A DNA stretch of 64,000 nt. Origin: Cyanobium sp. Aljojuca 7A6 (lineage in GTDB: Bacteria; Cyanobacteriota; Cyanobacteriia; PCC-6307; Cyanobiaceae). Below, piece after piece: positions 10,587-19,692 of the stretch; the first letter of the stretch is position 1, and the number at the start of each line of letters is the position of its first letter. The stretch lies in assembly GCF_024346455.1 (NCBI RefSeq), contig NZ_JAGQCY010000007.1:1-64000 (forward strand), written 5' to 3'. The notes below the pieces were generated by a model. That model saw nothing but the letters and a program-made list of their open reading frames with translations, was not told the origin of the DNA and did no database searches. Made by a program: the position numbers and the translations under genes.

Positions 10587-11467
10587 GCTCCCCCCTCGCC
10601 ATCCGTCCCCTGCAGAGCGCCGACATCCCCGCCATCACTGGCTGGGCCAGGCGGGAGGGCTTCGCGCCGGGGGTGGGCGATGTGGCCATCTACCGCCAGA
10701 CCGATCGCCAGGGCCTCTGGGTGGGCTGGCTCGGTGACGAGCCGGTGGGGTGCATCGCCGGTGTCCGCTACAACGCCGCCTACGGCTTCATCGGCCTGTT
10801 CCTGGTGGTGCCCGCCCAGCGGGGCCGGGGCTACGGGGTGCAGCTGTGGCGCCACGCCCTCCAGCACCTGGCCGACGTTCCCTGCGTCGGCCTGGAGGCC
10901 GCCCCCGACCGGATCGACGACTACGCCGGCTGGGGCTTCGCGCCCGCCTCCCCCACCACCCGCTGGCAGCGGCTCGCCGCCACAGACAACCCCGCCCCGC
11001 CGCCCGCCGCGCCGGAGCCCCCCTGGTGCCTGCTGGAGGGCGGCGCCATCCCAGCCGCCGCCGTGCAGCGTTTCGATGCCGAGCGGGAACCCTCGCCCCG
11101 CCCCCACTTCCTGCGCCAGTGGCTGCGGCATCCGGCCGGCACCGTGCTGGCCCTGGTGGATCGCAGCGGCGCCTGCCACGGCTTCGGCCGGGTGCGGCCC
11201 TGCCTGCTTCCCGACGGCGACGGCTGGCGCGTCGGGCCCCTGGTGGCGGACAGCCCTGCCGCCGCCCGGACCCTGCTCGAAGGCCTGCTGCAGCGCCATC
11301 CCGGCACGGTGCTGATCGATGCCCCCGGCGCCAATGCCGCCGCCGCCCCGCTGCTGGCGTCGCTGGGGTTCACCCCGGCCTCCCGCACGTTGCGCATGTA
11401 CCGGGGCGTACCGCCGGCCGTGTCGCTGGCGGACGTGTATGGGCTGGCCTGCCTGGAGCTGGGCTGA
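10583..11467 (+). CDS. GNAT-family N-acetyltransferase, two-domain
   Basis: The 294-residue protein has an N-terminal GNAT fold with the acetyl-CoA loop VPAQRGRGYGVQLW (about 76-89). A second, more divergent GNAT-like half (about 155-285) shows VLALVDRSGACHGFGRVRP and a C-terminal LGFTPASRTLRMYRG. This layout matches two-domain acetyltransferases of the YitH-like group, whose substrates are mostly unknown. It starts at GTG 10583, overlapping the toxin stop by 4 bp. No host pathway is indicated by neighbours. Confidence 0.85.
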   Translation: MSSPLAIRPLQSADIPAITGWARREGFAPGVGDVAIYRQTDRQGLWVGWLGDEPVGCIAGVRYNAAYGFIGLFLVVPAQRGRGYGVQLWRHALQHLADVPCVGLEAAPDRIDDYAGWGFAPASPTTRWQRLAATDNPAPPPAAPEPPWCLLEGGAIPAAAVQRFDAEREPSPRPHFLRQWLRHPAGTVLALVDRSGACHGFGRVRPCLLPDGDGWRVGPLVADSPAAARTLLEGLLQRHPGTVLIDAPGANAAAAPLLASLGFTPASRTLRMYRGVPPAVSLADVYGLACLELG

Positions 11468-11504
11468 CCCCCAGCCCAGCAATGGCTCCCCTACCTTCGA
11501 TCCC

Positions 11505-12257
11505 ATGCCATCGCGCTCGATCCTCCCGTTCCCCGGCCTGGTGCTGCTGTCGCTGGCCCTGGCGGCGCCGCTGCGTGCCGCGCCGATCCCCCTGATGGAG
11601 CCGGCGGGCATGGAGCTGCTGGTGGCCAGCAGAGAGCGGGCCGACTACGGCCCCCTGGCCGAACAGTTCCTCACCCAGGCCAACCTCGCCTACTGCGGTG
11701 TGGCCAGTGCCGCCATGGTGCTCAACAGCCTGGCCGTGCCCGCCCCCGCCGTGCCGGGCTACGGCCGTTACCGCTTCTGGACCCAGGAGAACGTCTTCGA
11801 GGTGCCGGCCGGCCGCACGGTGGTGAGCGCCGAGGTGGTGCGGCGCCAGGGCATGACCCTGGCCGAGCTGGCCGGCCTGCTGGAGGCCCACGGGGTGACA
11901 GCCGAAGCGATCCACGGCGACCAGCTCAGCCTCGAGCAGTTCCGCGCCCTGCTGCGCGCCAACCTCAGCCAGCCCGGCGACCGCCTGCTGGCCAACTACC
12001 TGCGCCCGGCCCTCGGCCAGGCCGGCGGCGGCCACATCGCGCCGCTGGCGGCCTTCCATGCCCCCTCCGACAGGGTGCTGATCCTCGATGTGGCCCGCTA
12101 CCGCTACCCCTCGGTGTGGGTCCCGGTCGCCGACCTGTGGAAGGCGATCCGCACCGTCGACTCCACCTCGGGCCGCAGCCGCGGACTGGTCACGATCCGG
12201 CAGGCGCCTGGGGCGACACCGCCTCCAGAAACCGTTCCGCCACCCGGTCCCAGCTGA
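11505..12257 (+). CDS. Exported phytochelatin-synthase-like cysteine peptidase
   Basis: The 250-residue protein has an N-terminal signal peptide (about 1-25, hydrophobic core GLVLLSLALAAPLRA). It also has the papain-like triad of bacterial phytochelatin synthase homologues: C64 in LAYCGVASAAMVLNSL, H177 in GGGHIAPLAAF and D195 in LILDVARYRYP. Cyanobacterial homologues lack the second domain of plant enzymes and mostly hydrolyse the glycine from glutathione rather than polymerise it. Export suggests a periplasmic role in thiol turnover or metal handling. ATG 11505 is chosen for the signal peptide. The 3' end overlaps the converging glycosyltransferase gene by 68 bp. Confidence 0.88.
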   Translation: MPSRSILPFPGLVLLSLALAAPLRAAPIPLMEPAGMELLVASRERADYGPLAEQFLTQANLAYCGVASAAMVLNSLAVPAPAVPGYGRYRFWTQENVFEVPAGRTVVSAEVVRRQGMTLAELAGLLEAHGVTAEAIHGDQLSLEQFRALLRANLSQPGDRLLANYLRPALGQAGGGHIAPLAAFHAPSDRVLILDVARYRYPSVWVPVADLWKAIRTVDSTSGRSRGLVTIRQAPGATPPPETVPPPGPS

Positions 12258-13296
12258 AGGGCGTTACGTGCTCGCGGCCGTAGGCGCGGCAGCGGGCCTG
12301 CAGTTCGGGATCGGTGAGCAACTTCAGCAGGGCCTCGGCCAGCGCCTGAGGATCCCGCGGCGGCACCAGCAGGCCGGCCCGGCCGTGGGGCACCACCTCC
12401 GGTATCGCCGTGGCCGTGGTGCTCACCACCGGCAGCCCACTGGCCATCGCCTCAAGAAACACGATCCCGAAGCCCTCCTGGATCGACGGCAGGCAGAACA
12501 CCGCGCTACGCCGGTACCACTCCCGCACGGCCCCGTCGTCGGCCAGGGCCCCCAACAGCTGCACCATCGCCCCCAGCCCCAGCCGCTGCACCAGCTCCCG
12601 CAGCGCCCCGTGCTCCGGCCCGTCGCCGATCACCACCAGCCGGGCACTCGGCAGCCGGGCGTGCACGCTCTGGAAGGCCGTGATCAGATCCCCCACCCGC
12701 TTGCGCGGGTACTGCCGCGCCACGCAAAGCACCGTGTGGGGCTCGCGGGCCCCATCCAGGGCGGCCAGGGCAGCAGCGTCCGCACCCGCCGGGTTCCACA
12801 GCCCGGTGTCGATGCCCTCCGGCACCAGCCGCAGCCGCCCCGCCGGCACCCCGTAGTGCTCTTCGATGCGTGCGCAGCAGTAGCGGCTGGTGGAGAACAC
12901 CAGCGGCGCCCGGCGGGCGTTGAGGCGCTCCAGCCGCGACAGACCCCAGAGCATCCGCCGCGGCCAGCCGCTCTCGCAGCGCGACTCCTCCGCCAGCACT
13001 CCCTTGATGCAGCACACGTAGGGCACCGGGCAGCGGTGCGCCACCCGAAAGCCGTCGATGTCGAAGCCCACCACCAGGTCGTAGCGGCCCGCGGCGGCCG
13101 CCAGGCGGCGGGGCAGGCTGAGGTTGAACCAGAGGCGGCGCAGCAGCAGATTTCCAGGCCAGGCCCCCTCGGGCACCAGGCGCTCCACCTGGTGGCCCCG
13201 GGCGACTAGAGCCCCGGCCAGGCCGCCGATGGCGGCCGCGGTGCCGCTGCCCTCGGCCACGTCCTGCAGCCAGGAATCGAGAAAGGCGATGCGCAT
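12190..13296 (-). CDS. Glycosyltransferase family 4 protein
   Basis: The 368-residue protein has the two Rossmann-like halves of GT-B glycosyltransferases. The C-terminal half carries VPEGIDTGLWNP, the nucleotide-sugar region HTVLCVARQYPRKRV and the retaining-enzyme E-x7-E block EGFGIVFLEAMASGLPVVS, all typical of family GT4. Likely roles are assembly of lipopolysaccharide or extracellular polysaccharide at the inner face of the membrane. The sugar cannot be deduced. Its start lies 20 bp downstream of the purF stop on the same strand, and it ends in overlap with the phytochelatin-synthase-like gene. Confidence 0.88.
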   Translation of the reverse strand: MRIAFLDSWLQDVAEGSGTAAAIGGLAGALVARGHQVERLVPEGAWPGNLLLRRLWFNLSLPRRLAAAAGRYDLVVGFDIDGFRVAHRCPVPYVCCIKGVLAEESRCESGWPRRMLWGLSRLERLNARRAPLVFSTSRYCCARIEEHYGVPAGRLRLVPEGIDTGLWNPAGADAAALAALDGAREPHTVLCVARQYPRKRVGDLITAFQSVHARLPSARLVVIGDGPEHGALRELVQRLGLGAMVQLLGALADDGAVREWYRRSAVFCLPSIQEGFGIVFLEAMASGLPVVSTTATAIPEVVPHGRAGLLVPPRDPQALAEALLKLLTDPELQARCRAYGREHVTPFSWDRVAERFLEAVSPQAPAGS

Positions 13297-13316
13297 GCTG
13301 GGGCCGGCCGCCGGGC

Positions 13317-14852
13317 CTACACCCGCGCCGCCAGGCCGGTGGGCTCGAGCATCAGCTTGCTGTTGCGCACCTCCTCATCCATCTCGATCGGGTAGTTGCC
13401 GTCGAAGCAGGCGGTGCAGAAATGGCTGGAGTTGGCCTGGGCCGCCTCCACCATGCCCTCCTTGCTCAGGTAGCTGAGTGAGTCGACGCCGAGGTGCCGC
13501 TCGATCTCCTCCAGCGTCAGCCGGGCGGCGATCAGGTGGTCCTGGGTGTCGGTGTCGATGCCGTAGAAGCAGGGGTGGGTGACAGGGGGCGAGCTGATCC
13601 GCATGTGCACCTCGGTGGCACCGGCATCCCGCAGGGCCGCCACCAGCTTGCGGCTGGTGGTGCCGCGCACGATCGAGTCGTCGATCACCACCACCCGCTT
13701 GCCGGAGAGCACATCCGGCAGGGGGTTGAGCTTCACCCGGATGCCCGCCTCCCGCATCGCCTGGGTGGGCTGGATGAAGGTGCGGCCCACGTAGCGGTTC
13801 TTGATCAGGCCATCGGCGAAGGGGATGCCGCTGGTGTGCGAATAGCCGATCGCCGCCGGGATGCCCGAATCGGGCACACCGATCACGATGTCGGCCGCCA
13901 CGGGGTTCTCCCGGGCCAGCACCTCGCCGATCCGCACCCGGTAGCTGTACAGCGATTCGCCGAAGAAGCGGCTGTCGGGACGGGCGAAGTAGATCATCTC
14001 GAAGACGCACAACTTGCTGGGCTCCTCGCACCAGCGCTGCCGCTCGGGGATCGGATCGGCCTGGCGGAAGTGGATCAGCTCACCGGGCTGGACGTCATCC
14101 ACAAAGCTGGCGCCGATGATGTCGAGGCCGCAGCTCTCGCTGCTGGCCACCCACTGGCCCTGCTCCGGTTCGCCCAGCATCCCGAACACCAGCGGCCTTA
14201 TGCCGTGGCCGTCCCGCAGGGCGAACAGGCCGTCAGGGGTGCCGATCACCAGGCTGAAGGCGCCGCGGCAGCGGGCCGCCGCCGCCCGGATCGCCGCATT
14301 CCAGCCCAGGCCGGAATCCACCGCCTCCTGCAGCGCGAAGGCGATCAGCTCCGAGTCGGTGGTGGAGGTGAACTCGCCGGCCATGTGGTCGAGCGAGACC
14401 CGCAGCTCCGCCGCATTCACCAGGTTGCCGTTGTGGGCCAGGGCCAGCGGCCCCAGGCGCGTCATCAGCACCACCGGCTGGGCGTTGCAGACCTTGCTGC
14501 TGCCGGTGGTGGAATAGCGGTTGTGGCCCACGGCCAGCTGGCCCGGCATCCGCTCCAGCAAGCCCTGGTCGAACACCTGGCTCACCAGGCCCATGTCCTT
14601 GTGCAGCCGCACCTTCACATCGTCGAAGACGGCGATGCCAGCCGACTCCTGGCCCCGGTGCTGCAGGGCGTACAGCCCGAAGTAGGTGAGATTGGCCACC
14701 GCCTGACCCGGAGCCAGCACGGCGAACACGCCGCAGGCCTCCTCCGGCTTGTCGGGGCGGTCGCTCTCGGTGATTCCCGTGGGCTGCGCATCGCGTTGAT
14801 CGGCGCAGGGCACGGGGTGTCTCACTCTGGGGGAAAGTTCATCTTCGCCCAT
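13317..14852 (-). CDS. purF: Amidophosphoribosyltransferase
   Basis: PurF catalyses the first step of purine synthesis, making 5-phosphoribosylamine from PRPP and glutamine. The 511-residue protein has the N-terminal nucleophile glutaminase domain with the catalytic cysteine in EEACGVFAV (C40, exposed after propeptide removal) and GLYALQHRGQESAGI. The C-terminal phosphoribosyltransferase domain has the PRPP loop VVVIDDSIVRGTTS. The start ATG overlaps the purL stop by one base (TAATG), so translation is coupled. The order purL-purF is the standard picocyanobacterial arrangement. Confidence 0.97.
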   Translation of the reverse strand: MGEDELSPRVRHPVPCADQRDAQPTGITESDRPDKPEEACGVFAVLAPGQAVANLTYFGLYALQHRGQESAGIAVFDDVKVRLHKDMGLVSQVFDQGLLERMPGQLAVGHNRYSTTGSSKVCNAQPVVLMTRLGPLALAHNGNLVNAAELRVSLDHMAGEFTSTTDSELIAFALQEAVDSGLGWNAAIRAAAARCRGAFSLVIGTPDGLFALRDGHGIRPLVFGMLGEPEQGQWVASSESCGLDIIGASFVDDVQPGELIHFRQADPIPERQRWCEEPSKLCVFEMIYFARPDSRFFGESLYSYRVRIGEVLARENPVAADIVIGVPDSGIPAAIGYSHTSGIPFADGLIKNRYVGRTFIQPTQAMREAGIRVKLNPLPDVLSGKRVVVIDDSIVRGTTSRKLVAALRDAGATEVHMRISSPPVTHPCFYGIDTDTQDHLIAARLTLEEIERHLGVDSLSYLSKEGMVEAAQANSSHFCTACFDGNYPIEMDEEVRNSKLMLEPTGLAARV

Positions 14853-17227
14853 TACCTGTCGGGTGGGGGCCCGGCTTTCCGCAACCGGTCAGGGATCGCC
14901 TGCTCGTAGGTGTCGCGCAGCTGCTCCACCGCCAGCTCCAGCAGCGGCTGGCCGCCCCGGGCCAGGCCCAGGCACCCATCCGCTGTCACGGTGCCGAGGC
15001 GCTGGGCCGGAACGGACGCACCAGCCTGATCAGCCTCAGCCAGGGCCGCGCGCCAGGCCGTCTCCTGCTCGGGCGCCACGCTCACCAGCAACCGCGCCCC
15101 GCCTTCGGCAAACAGCAGCCGATCGGGCCGCGCCGCACCGGCGGGCAGCTCCAAGCGGGCCCCCAGGCCGGAGGCGATGCAGGCCTCCGCCGCCGCCACC
15201 GCCAGACCACCATCGGAGAGGTCGTGGGCGGAGCACACCAGACCGGCGCCAATGGCCTGGCGCAGGAAACCCTGCACCCGCCCCTCCAGGGCCAGATCCA
15301 CCAGGGGCGGGCGGCCCGTGAGCCGGCCGTGCACCACCTCCAGGTAGCTGCTGCCCCCCAGCCCCAGGCTCCCGTCGCCGATCTCCTGGAGCGGCACCCC
15401 CAGCAGCCAGATGGCATCACCGGCCTGGCGCCAGGCCAGCCCCGTCACGTGGGCCAGGTCGTGCACCAGCCCCACCATGCCCACCACCGGGGTGGGGTGG
15501 ATCGGCTGCATGCGGCCATCCGGCAGGCGGGTCTCGTTGTACAGCGAGACGTTGCCGCCGGTGACCGGCGTGGCCAGGGCGCTGCAGGCCTCCGACAGGC
15601 CGCGGCAGGCCATCGCCAGCTGCCAGTAGCCGGTGGCGGTGTCGGGGGAAGGAAAATTGAGGTTGTCGGTGACGGCCAGGGGTTCTGCCCCGGTGCAGGA
15701 GAGGTTGCGGGCCGCCTCCGCCACCGCCGCCATGGCGCCCCGCTCCGGATCGAGCGCCACCCAGCGGTTGGGGCAGTCAACCGTCGCCGCCACGCCACGC
15801 GTTGCCGCCGCCATCGCCCCCGGCCCCTGCTGGGGCCGCAGCCGAACCACCGCCGCATCGGCACCGCCGGGCAGCACCACGGTGTTGGCCTGCACCTGGT
15901 GGTCGTACTGGCGGTACACCCAGCGCTTGCTGGCGATGGTGGGGTCATCCAGCAGCCGCAGCAGCGCGTCGCCCCAGCCCAGCGCTCCCTCAGCCAAGGA
16001 AAGTCCGCCGGCCGAGGCCGCCGGCAGCTCGGCTTCGCTCCAGGTCCAGTGGGCCTGAATCTCGGCCGGGGGTTCGGCCAGCAGCTCGTGGTGGTTGATG
16101 GGGGTGTCGTCCGCCAGGGCGCTGGCGGGCACCTCGGCCGCCACCGCGCCGTACTGCAGCACCCGCACCACGTTCTCCTGCAGCACCCGGCCCACCACCG
16201 CCGCCTGCAGGCCCCAGCGGCGGAAGCGCTCCATCAGGGGCTCCTCCCGCCCCGCCGCCACCACGAACAGCATCCGCTCCTGGGATTCGCTCAGCAGGAA
16301 TTCGTAGGCGGTCATGCCGCTCTCCCGCGCCGGCACCCGATCGAGGTCGAGCTCGATGCCCAGCCCACCCTTGGCCGCCATCTCCGAGCAGCTGCAGGTG
16401 AGGCCGGCGGCGCCCATGTCCTGGGCCGCCACCACATCGCCGCTCTGGAAGGCCTCCAGGCAGGCCTCGATCAGCCCCTTCTCCAGGAAGGGATCGCCCA
16501 CCTGGACGGCGGGCCGGTCGTCGAGGGAGGCCTCGGTGAGCTCGGCGCTGGCGAAGCTGGCGCCGCCCATGCCATCACGGCCGGTGGTGCTGCCCACGTA
16601 GACCACCGGATTGCCCACGCCCACCGCCCCGGAGCAGACGATGTCGTCGGTTTCCATCAGGCCCAGGGCCATGGCGTTCACCAGTGGGTTGCCGCCATAG
16701 CTGGGGTCAAAAGCCACCTCCCCCCCCACCGTCGGCACCCCCACGCAGTTGCCGTAATGGGCAATGCCGGCCACCACCCCCTCCATCAACCCCACGTTGC
16801 GTTCGTCTTCCAGCGGCCCGAAGCGCAGGGCGTTGAGCAGGGCGATCGGGCGCGCCCCCATGGTGAAGATGTCCCGCAGGATGCCCCCCACCCCGGTGGC
16901 CGCCCCCTGGAAGGGCTCCACGGCCGAGGGGTGGTTGTGGCTCTCGATCTTGAAAGCCAGCCGTTGCCCCTCACCCAGATCCACCACACCGGCGTTCTCG
17001 CCCGGCCCCACCAGGATGCGCGGGCCGGTGGTGGGGAACTGGCCCAGCAGGGGGCGGGAGTTGCGGTAGCAGCAGTGCTCCGACCACATCACCCCGAACA
17101 TGCCCAGTTCGGCCCGGTTGGGGGGCCGCCCGAGGCGACGCACAATCTCGTCGTAATCGCCCTGGCTCAGGCCCTCCTTGCGCAGGGCCTCCGGCACCGA
17201 GAAGGACGGAGTCGAGGCAGAAACCAC
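14852..17227 (-). CDS. purL: Phosphoribosylformylglycinamidine synthase subunit II
   Basis: PurL carries out the ATP-dependent amination of FGAR to FGAM with PurS and PurQ. The roughly 791-residue protein is of the small PurL type, with [16 protein letters not shown] near the N-terminus, [16 protein letters not shown], and duplicated AIRS-type ATP-binding halves. Sequence upstream of about 17227 in this frame is out-of-frame overlap with the preceding gene. The start is uncertain: GTG 17227 is the best candidate because homology ([13 protein letters not shown]) begins about eight residues later, but its only Shine-Dalgarno-like sequence lies inside a hairpin. It ends one base into purF. Confidence 0.95.
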   Translation of the reverse strand: MVSASTPSFSVPEALRKEGLSQGDYDEIVRRLGRPPNRAELGMFGVMWSEHCCYRNSRPLLGQFPTTGPRILVGPGENAGVVDLGEGQRLAFKIESHNHPSAVEPFQGAATGVGGILRDIFTMGARPIALLNALRFGPLEDERNVGLMEGVVAGIAHYGNCVGVPTVGGEVAFDPSYGGNPLVNAMALGLMETDDIVCSGAVGVGNPVVYVGSTTGRDGMGGASFASAELTEASLDDRPAVQVGDPFLEKGLIEACLEAFQSGDVVAAQDMGAAGLTCSCSEMAAKGGLGIELDLDRVPARESGMTAYEFLLSESQERMLFVVAAGREEPLMERFRRWGLQAAVVGRVLQENVVRVLQYGAVAAEVPASALADDTPINHHELLAEPPAEIQAHWTWSEAELPAASAGGLSLAEGALGWGDALLRLLDDPTIASKRWVYRQYDHQVQANTVVLPGGADAAVVRLRPQQGPGAMAAATRGVAATVDCPNRWVALDPERGAMAAVAEAARNLSCTGAEPLAVTDNLNFPSPDTATGYWQLAMACRGLSEACSALATPVTGGNVSLYNETRLPDGRMQPIHPTPVVGMVGLVHDLAHVTGLAWRQAGDAIWLLGVPLQEIGDGSLGLGGSSYLEVVHGRLTGRPPLVDLALEGRVQGFLRQAIGAGLVCSAHDLSDGGLAVAAAEACIASGLGARLELPAGAARPDRLLFAEGGARLLVSVAPEQETAWRAALAEADQAGASVPAQRLGTVTADGCLGLARGGQPLLELAVEQLRDTYEQAIPDRLRKAGPPPDR

Positions 17228-17228
17228 C

Positions 17229-17251
17229 GGAGGGCGCGGCAACGGCCCTCC
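17229..17251 (-). promoter_or_regulatory. Hairpin immediately before the purL start
   Basis: On the minus strand GGAGGGC (17251-17245) pairs perfectly with GCCCTCC (17235-17229) around a 9-nt loop. The structure ends 1 nt before the proposed GTG start. The 5' arm contains the only Shine-Dalgarno-like sequence, so folding would hide it, while melting or coupling to translation of the upstream gene would expose it. Confidence 0.4.
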
Positions 17252-17255
17252 AGTA

Positions 17256-18128
17256 TCAGATCCAGGGGTCGTCGGCTTCGCGGGGCTCCCGGCCCCGGTA
17301 GCGATCGCGGCGGGGCGCCGGCTCCTCCAGTGGCGGCTGGCGGGGCGTTTGCCGGGTCGGTTCCGGTGGATCTTCCTGTTCCTCCTCCTCCGGCCAGTCC
17401 TCGAGCGGGTCGGGATCGTCCCGGTCGCTGGCGTAGCGCTCGTCGGGATAGAGATCATTCGGATAGCGATCGCGGGGGTCGCGCTCGGGCCAGGGGATCT
17501 CCTCACGCAAGGCCTCCGGCCAGGGGGGCTCCTCCAACCAGCCCTCGAGCCGCTCCTCGACCCGGCCGCCCACCTGCTGCACCTGTTCCTTCCAGCGCTG
17601 GGAGCGGCGCAGCAGCTTCTGGCGCACACTGGCCCGGGCCACCGGCAGATCATCCAGCCCCCGCAGGGCGGTGAACACCCGGCCGGGCTGCTGGTCGACG
17701 ATCCGGTCGGGACTCAGGCGCCAGCGACTGGAGCCCGGCAACCGCGGATCGCTGCGGGACACCAGATAGTGCAGGATGCGGCCGCTGCGCAGCTCCACGG
17801 CAGCATCGGCCACCATCCCCAGGGGCACGCCATCGGCACCGGTGAGGGCGGCCTCGATCAGGGTCGGCAGCCGTTCGAGGCTGGCTGCATCCGTTTCCGC
17901 CGGCTCCCCCTTCACGAACACCTCCTGCTCCCCCAGCCCCCGCAGCTGGTCGAGCCGCCAGACCAGCCGCTTCTGGGCGAAGGCCGAGGGCCGGCTGGCC
18001 CAACCCAGCAGCCGATGCACCGGTGGATGCATCCAGGCCAGCACCCCCGCGCCGCGCTCAAGGCCCTGATCACAACGCACCTGCCGACGCAGCAGGTCGC
18101 TCAGCAGCAGCTGCTCGGGAAGACCCAC
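17256..18128 (-). CDS. PRC-barrel domain protein, conserved between dnaN and purL
   Basis: The 290-residue protein is a cyanobacterial protein of unknown function found in this position in picocyanobacteria. Two PRC-barrel-like units are visible: one at the N-terminus ([16 protein letters not shown] through [10 protein letters not shown]) and a second at about residues 85-150 ([30 protein letters not shown]). The last 90 residues are very rich in Asp, Glu, Pro and Arg and look disordered. PRC barrels bind RNA, rRNA-processing factors or photosynthetic membranes in other families; no specific role is shown here. It starts 4 bp after dnaN. Confidence 0.8.
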   Translation of the reverse strand: MGLPEQLLLSDLLRRQVRCDQGLERGAGVLAWMHPPVHRLLGWASRPSAFAQKRLVWRLDQLRGLGEQEVFVKGEPAETDAASLERLPTLIEAALTGADGVPLGMVADAAVELRSGRILHYLVSRSDPRLPGSSRWRLSPDRIVDQQPGRVFTALRGLDDLPVARASVRQKLLRRSQRWKEQVQQVGGRVEERLEGWLEEPPWPEALREEIPWPERDPRDRYPNDLYPDERYASDRDDPDPLEDWPEEEEQEDPPEPTRQTPRQPPLEEPAPRRDRYRGREPREADDPWI

Positions 18129-18132
18129 GGGC

Positions 18133-19305
18133 TCAGCTGGTGCGGATCTGGACCGGCATCACCAGGTAGGTGAAGGCCTCGTCGGCCCCCACCGGCGCCA
18201 GCACGGCCGGGGTGGTGGCAGCATTGCACTGCAGCACCACCTGGTCGGAGGCCATGGCCTTGAGGCCATCCAGCAGGTAGCGGACGTTGAAGGCGATCTC
18301 GATCGCCTCCCCCTCGATCGTGGCCGCCAGCGATTCGGAGCCACTGCCAACGTCCTGGGCGTCGGCCCGGATCGTGGCCGTGCCGGCGGCGGGGTCGGCG
18401 CTGATCTTGACCACGTTGTTGTGCTGGTCGGCCAGCACGGCCACCCGCTCCAGGGCGGCGATGAAGGCGCGACGGTCGAGCACCAGGCGACGCTGGAACG
18501 CGGGCGGAATCAGCTGGCGGTAGTTGGGGTAGGTGCCATCGAGGCTGCGGCTGGTGAGCACCTGATCGGCGGAGAGCACCACCACCTGGCCCCGCTCGCA
18601 GAACAGGCTCAGGGGCTCCTGGGAGCCGCGGCCGGAGAGGATCCGCTCCAGCTCCCGCAACGACCGGGCCGGGACCGTGACGGCGAAATCCGCCCCCTCG
18701 GCGCCGGTGGCATCCGGATCGGGACTGGCGGCGGCTTCCACCGCATGGGAGAGGCGTTGCACGGCCAGACGGTGGCCATCGGTGGCGGCGCATTCCAGGC
18801 CTTCGCCATCCAGCCGCAGGTGCACGCCGGTCAGCAGCTGCTTGTTCTCATCCGGGCTGCTGGCGAACAGGGTGGCCCTCAGCCCCTTCACCAGGGCCTC
18901 GGCGTGGAAGCGGATCGGGGTGCCGCTCTGGGCCAGGGGCAGGTCGGGATAGTCATCGGCGGGCATGCCCCGCATGCGGTAGCTGCCCGAGAGGTTGGTG
19001 AGCTCCAGCTGCTCCTCGCCTTCCGGGCAGCTGAGGCTGATCGGGCTGTCGGTGGCGAGCTTGGCCACGATCTCGCCGAACATCTTCGCCGGCAGGGTGA
19101 TGGCGCCGCTGGTCTCAACGGCGGCGGGCAGGCTTGTCTGGATGCCGAGGCTGAGATCAAACCCGGTGAGGCTGAGGCGGCCGGTGCCCGCATCGGCGGT
19201 GAGCAGCACGTTGGCCAGCACCGGGTGGGTGGGCCGCGTTGCCACTGCCCGGCTGACCAGCTGCAGGCTGGCGTTGAGTTCAGCCTGGGAGCAGACCAGC
19301 TTCAT
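18133..19305 (-). CDS. dnaN: DNA polymerase III beta subunit (sliding clamp)
   Basis: DnaN forms the ring-shaped dimer that tethers DNA polymerase III to DNA. The 390-residue protein starts MKLVCSQAELNASLQLVSRA, has three successive clamp domains, and ends with the typical VMPVQIR C-terminus (about 382-388). It is slightly longer than many orthologues because of inserts in the middle domain (AVEAAASPDPDATGAEGADF). It heads the minus-strand run dnaN - PRC gene - purL - purF. In picocyanobacteria dnaN lies next to the replication origin. Confidence 0.97.
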   Translation of the reverse strand: MKLVCSQAELNASLQLVSRAVATRPTHPVLANVLLTADAGTGRLSLTGFDLSLGIQTSLPAAVETSGAITLPAKMFGEIVAKLATDSPISLSCPEGEEQLELTNLSGSYRMRGMPADDYPDLPLAQSGTPIRFHAEALVKGLRATLFASSPDENKQLLTGVHLRLDGEGLECAATDGHRLAVQRLSHAVEAAASPDPDATGAEGADFAVTVPARSLRELERILSGRGSQEPLSLFCERGQVVVLSADQVLTSRSLDGTYPNYRQLIPPAFQRRLVLDRRAFIAALERVAVLADQHNNVVKISADPAAGTATIRADAQDVGSGSESLAATIEGEAIEIAFNVRYLLDGLKAMASDQVVLQCNAATTPAVLAPVGADEAFTYLVMPVQIRTS

Positions 19306-19692
19306 GGCGGGTGCCGGCGACGGCGGAACGGCGTTCTAGAGGCCCCACGGTTTCACAGGGCGCGGCAAAGCGCAACGGGTGGTCTCCCGACTGTTCAGAG
19401 GATCAATCAAGGATTGAAGAAAGCAAAAACAGCCCGTCGTCGTAGGGGCGGGGGAAAACGGGTAAACAGGTTGTCTTCCTCTGGTATCACTGGCTTTTTT
19501 CGGATTGATGACTGGGGAATGGGCCGAACAAGTGAGCCGTTTTGAGGGTTTTTCCCCCGAATCCCGGGCCTGGGGAATCTGCCGACCGCCCAGGGGGGTA
19601 TCCCCGCCCCGGACTCTCCCGTCGGGACGGGGGGAAACTCCCAGGATTTCCCCAGACGGTTGGGCCACCGGCAGACGCCTAAAGGCGGCGGC
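19306..19692. other. Intergenic region upstream of dnaN (387 bp), origin-proximal candidate
   Basis: This non-coding stretch holds the dnaN promoter region and the thrC 3' end. It is less GC-rich than the genes near dnaN (about 19,380-19,540), with A/T tracts. By analogy with other picocyanobacteria it could be at or near oriC, but I find no clear DnaA boxes (TTATCCACA or TTTTCCACA) on either strand, only loose matches such as TTTTCCCCC. A perfect 7-bp hairpin lies at 19631-19653. Confidence 0.4.
19631..19653 (-). terminator. Hairpin downstream of thrC, possible terminator
   Basis: GGGGAAA (19631-19637) and TTTCCCC (19647-19653) form a 7-bp stem with a 9-nt loop, 40-62 bp past the thrC stop. 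There is no T-run after it on the thrC strand, so it may be an attenuating or processing structure rather than a full intrinsic terminator. Confidence 0.35.
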
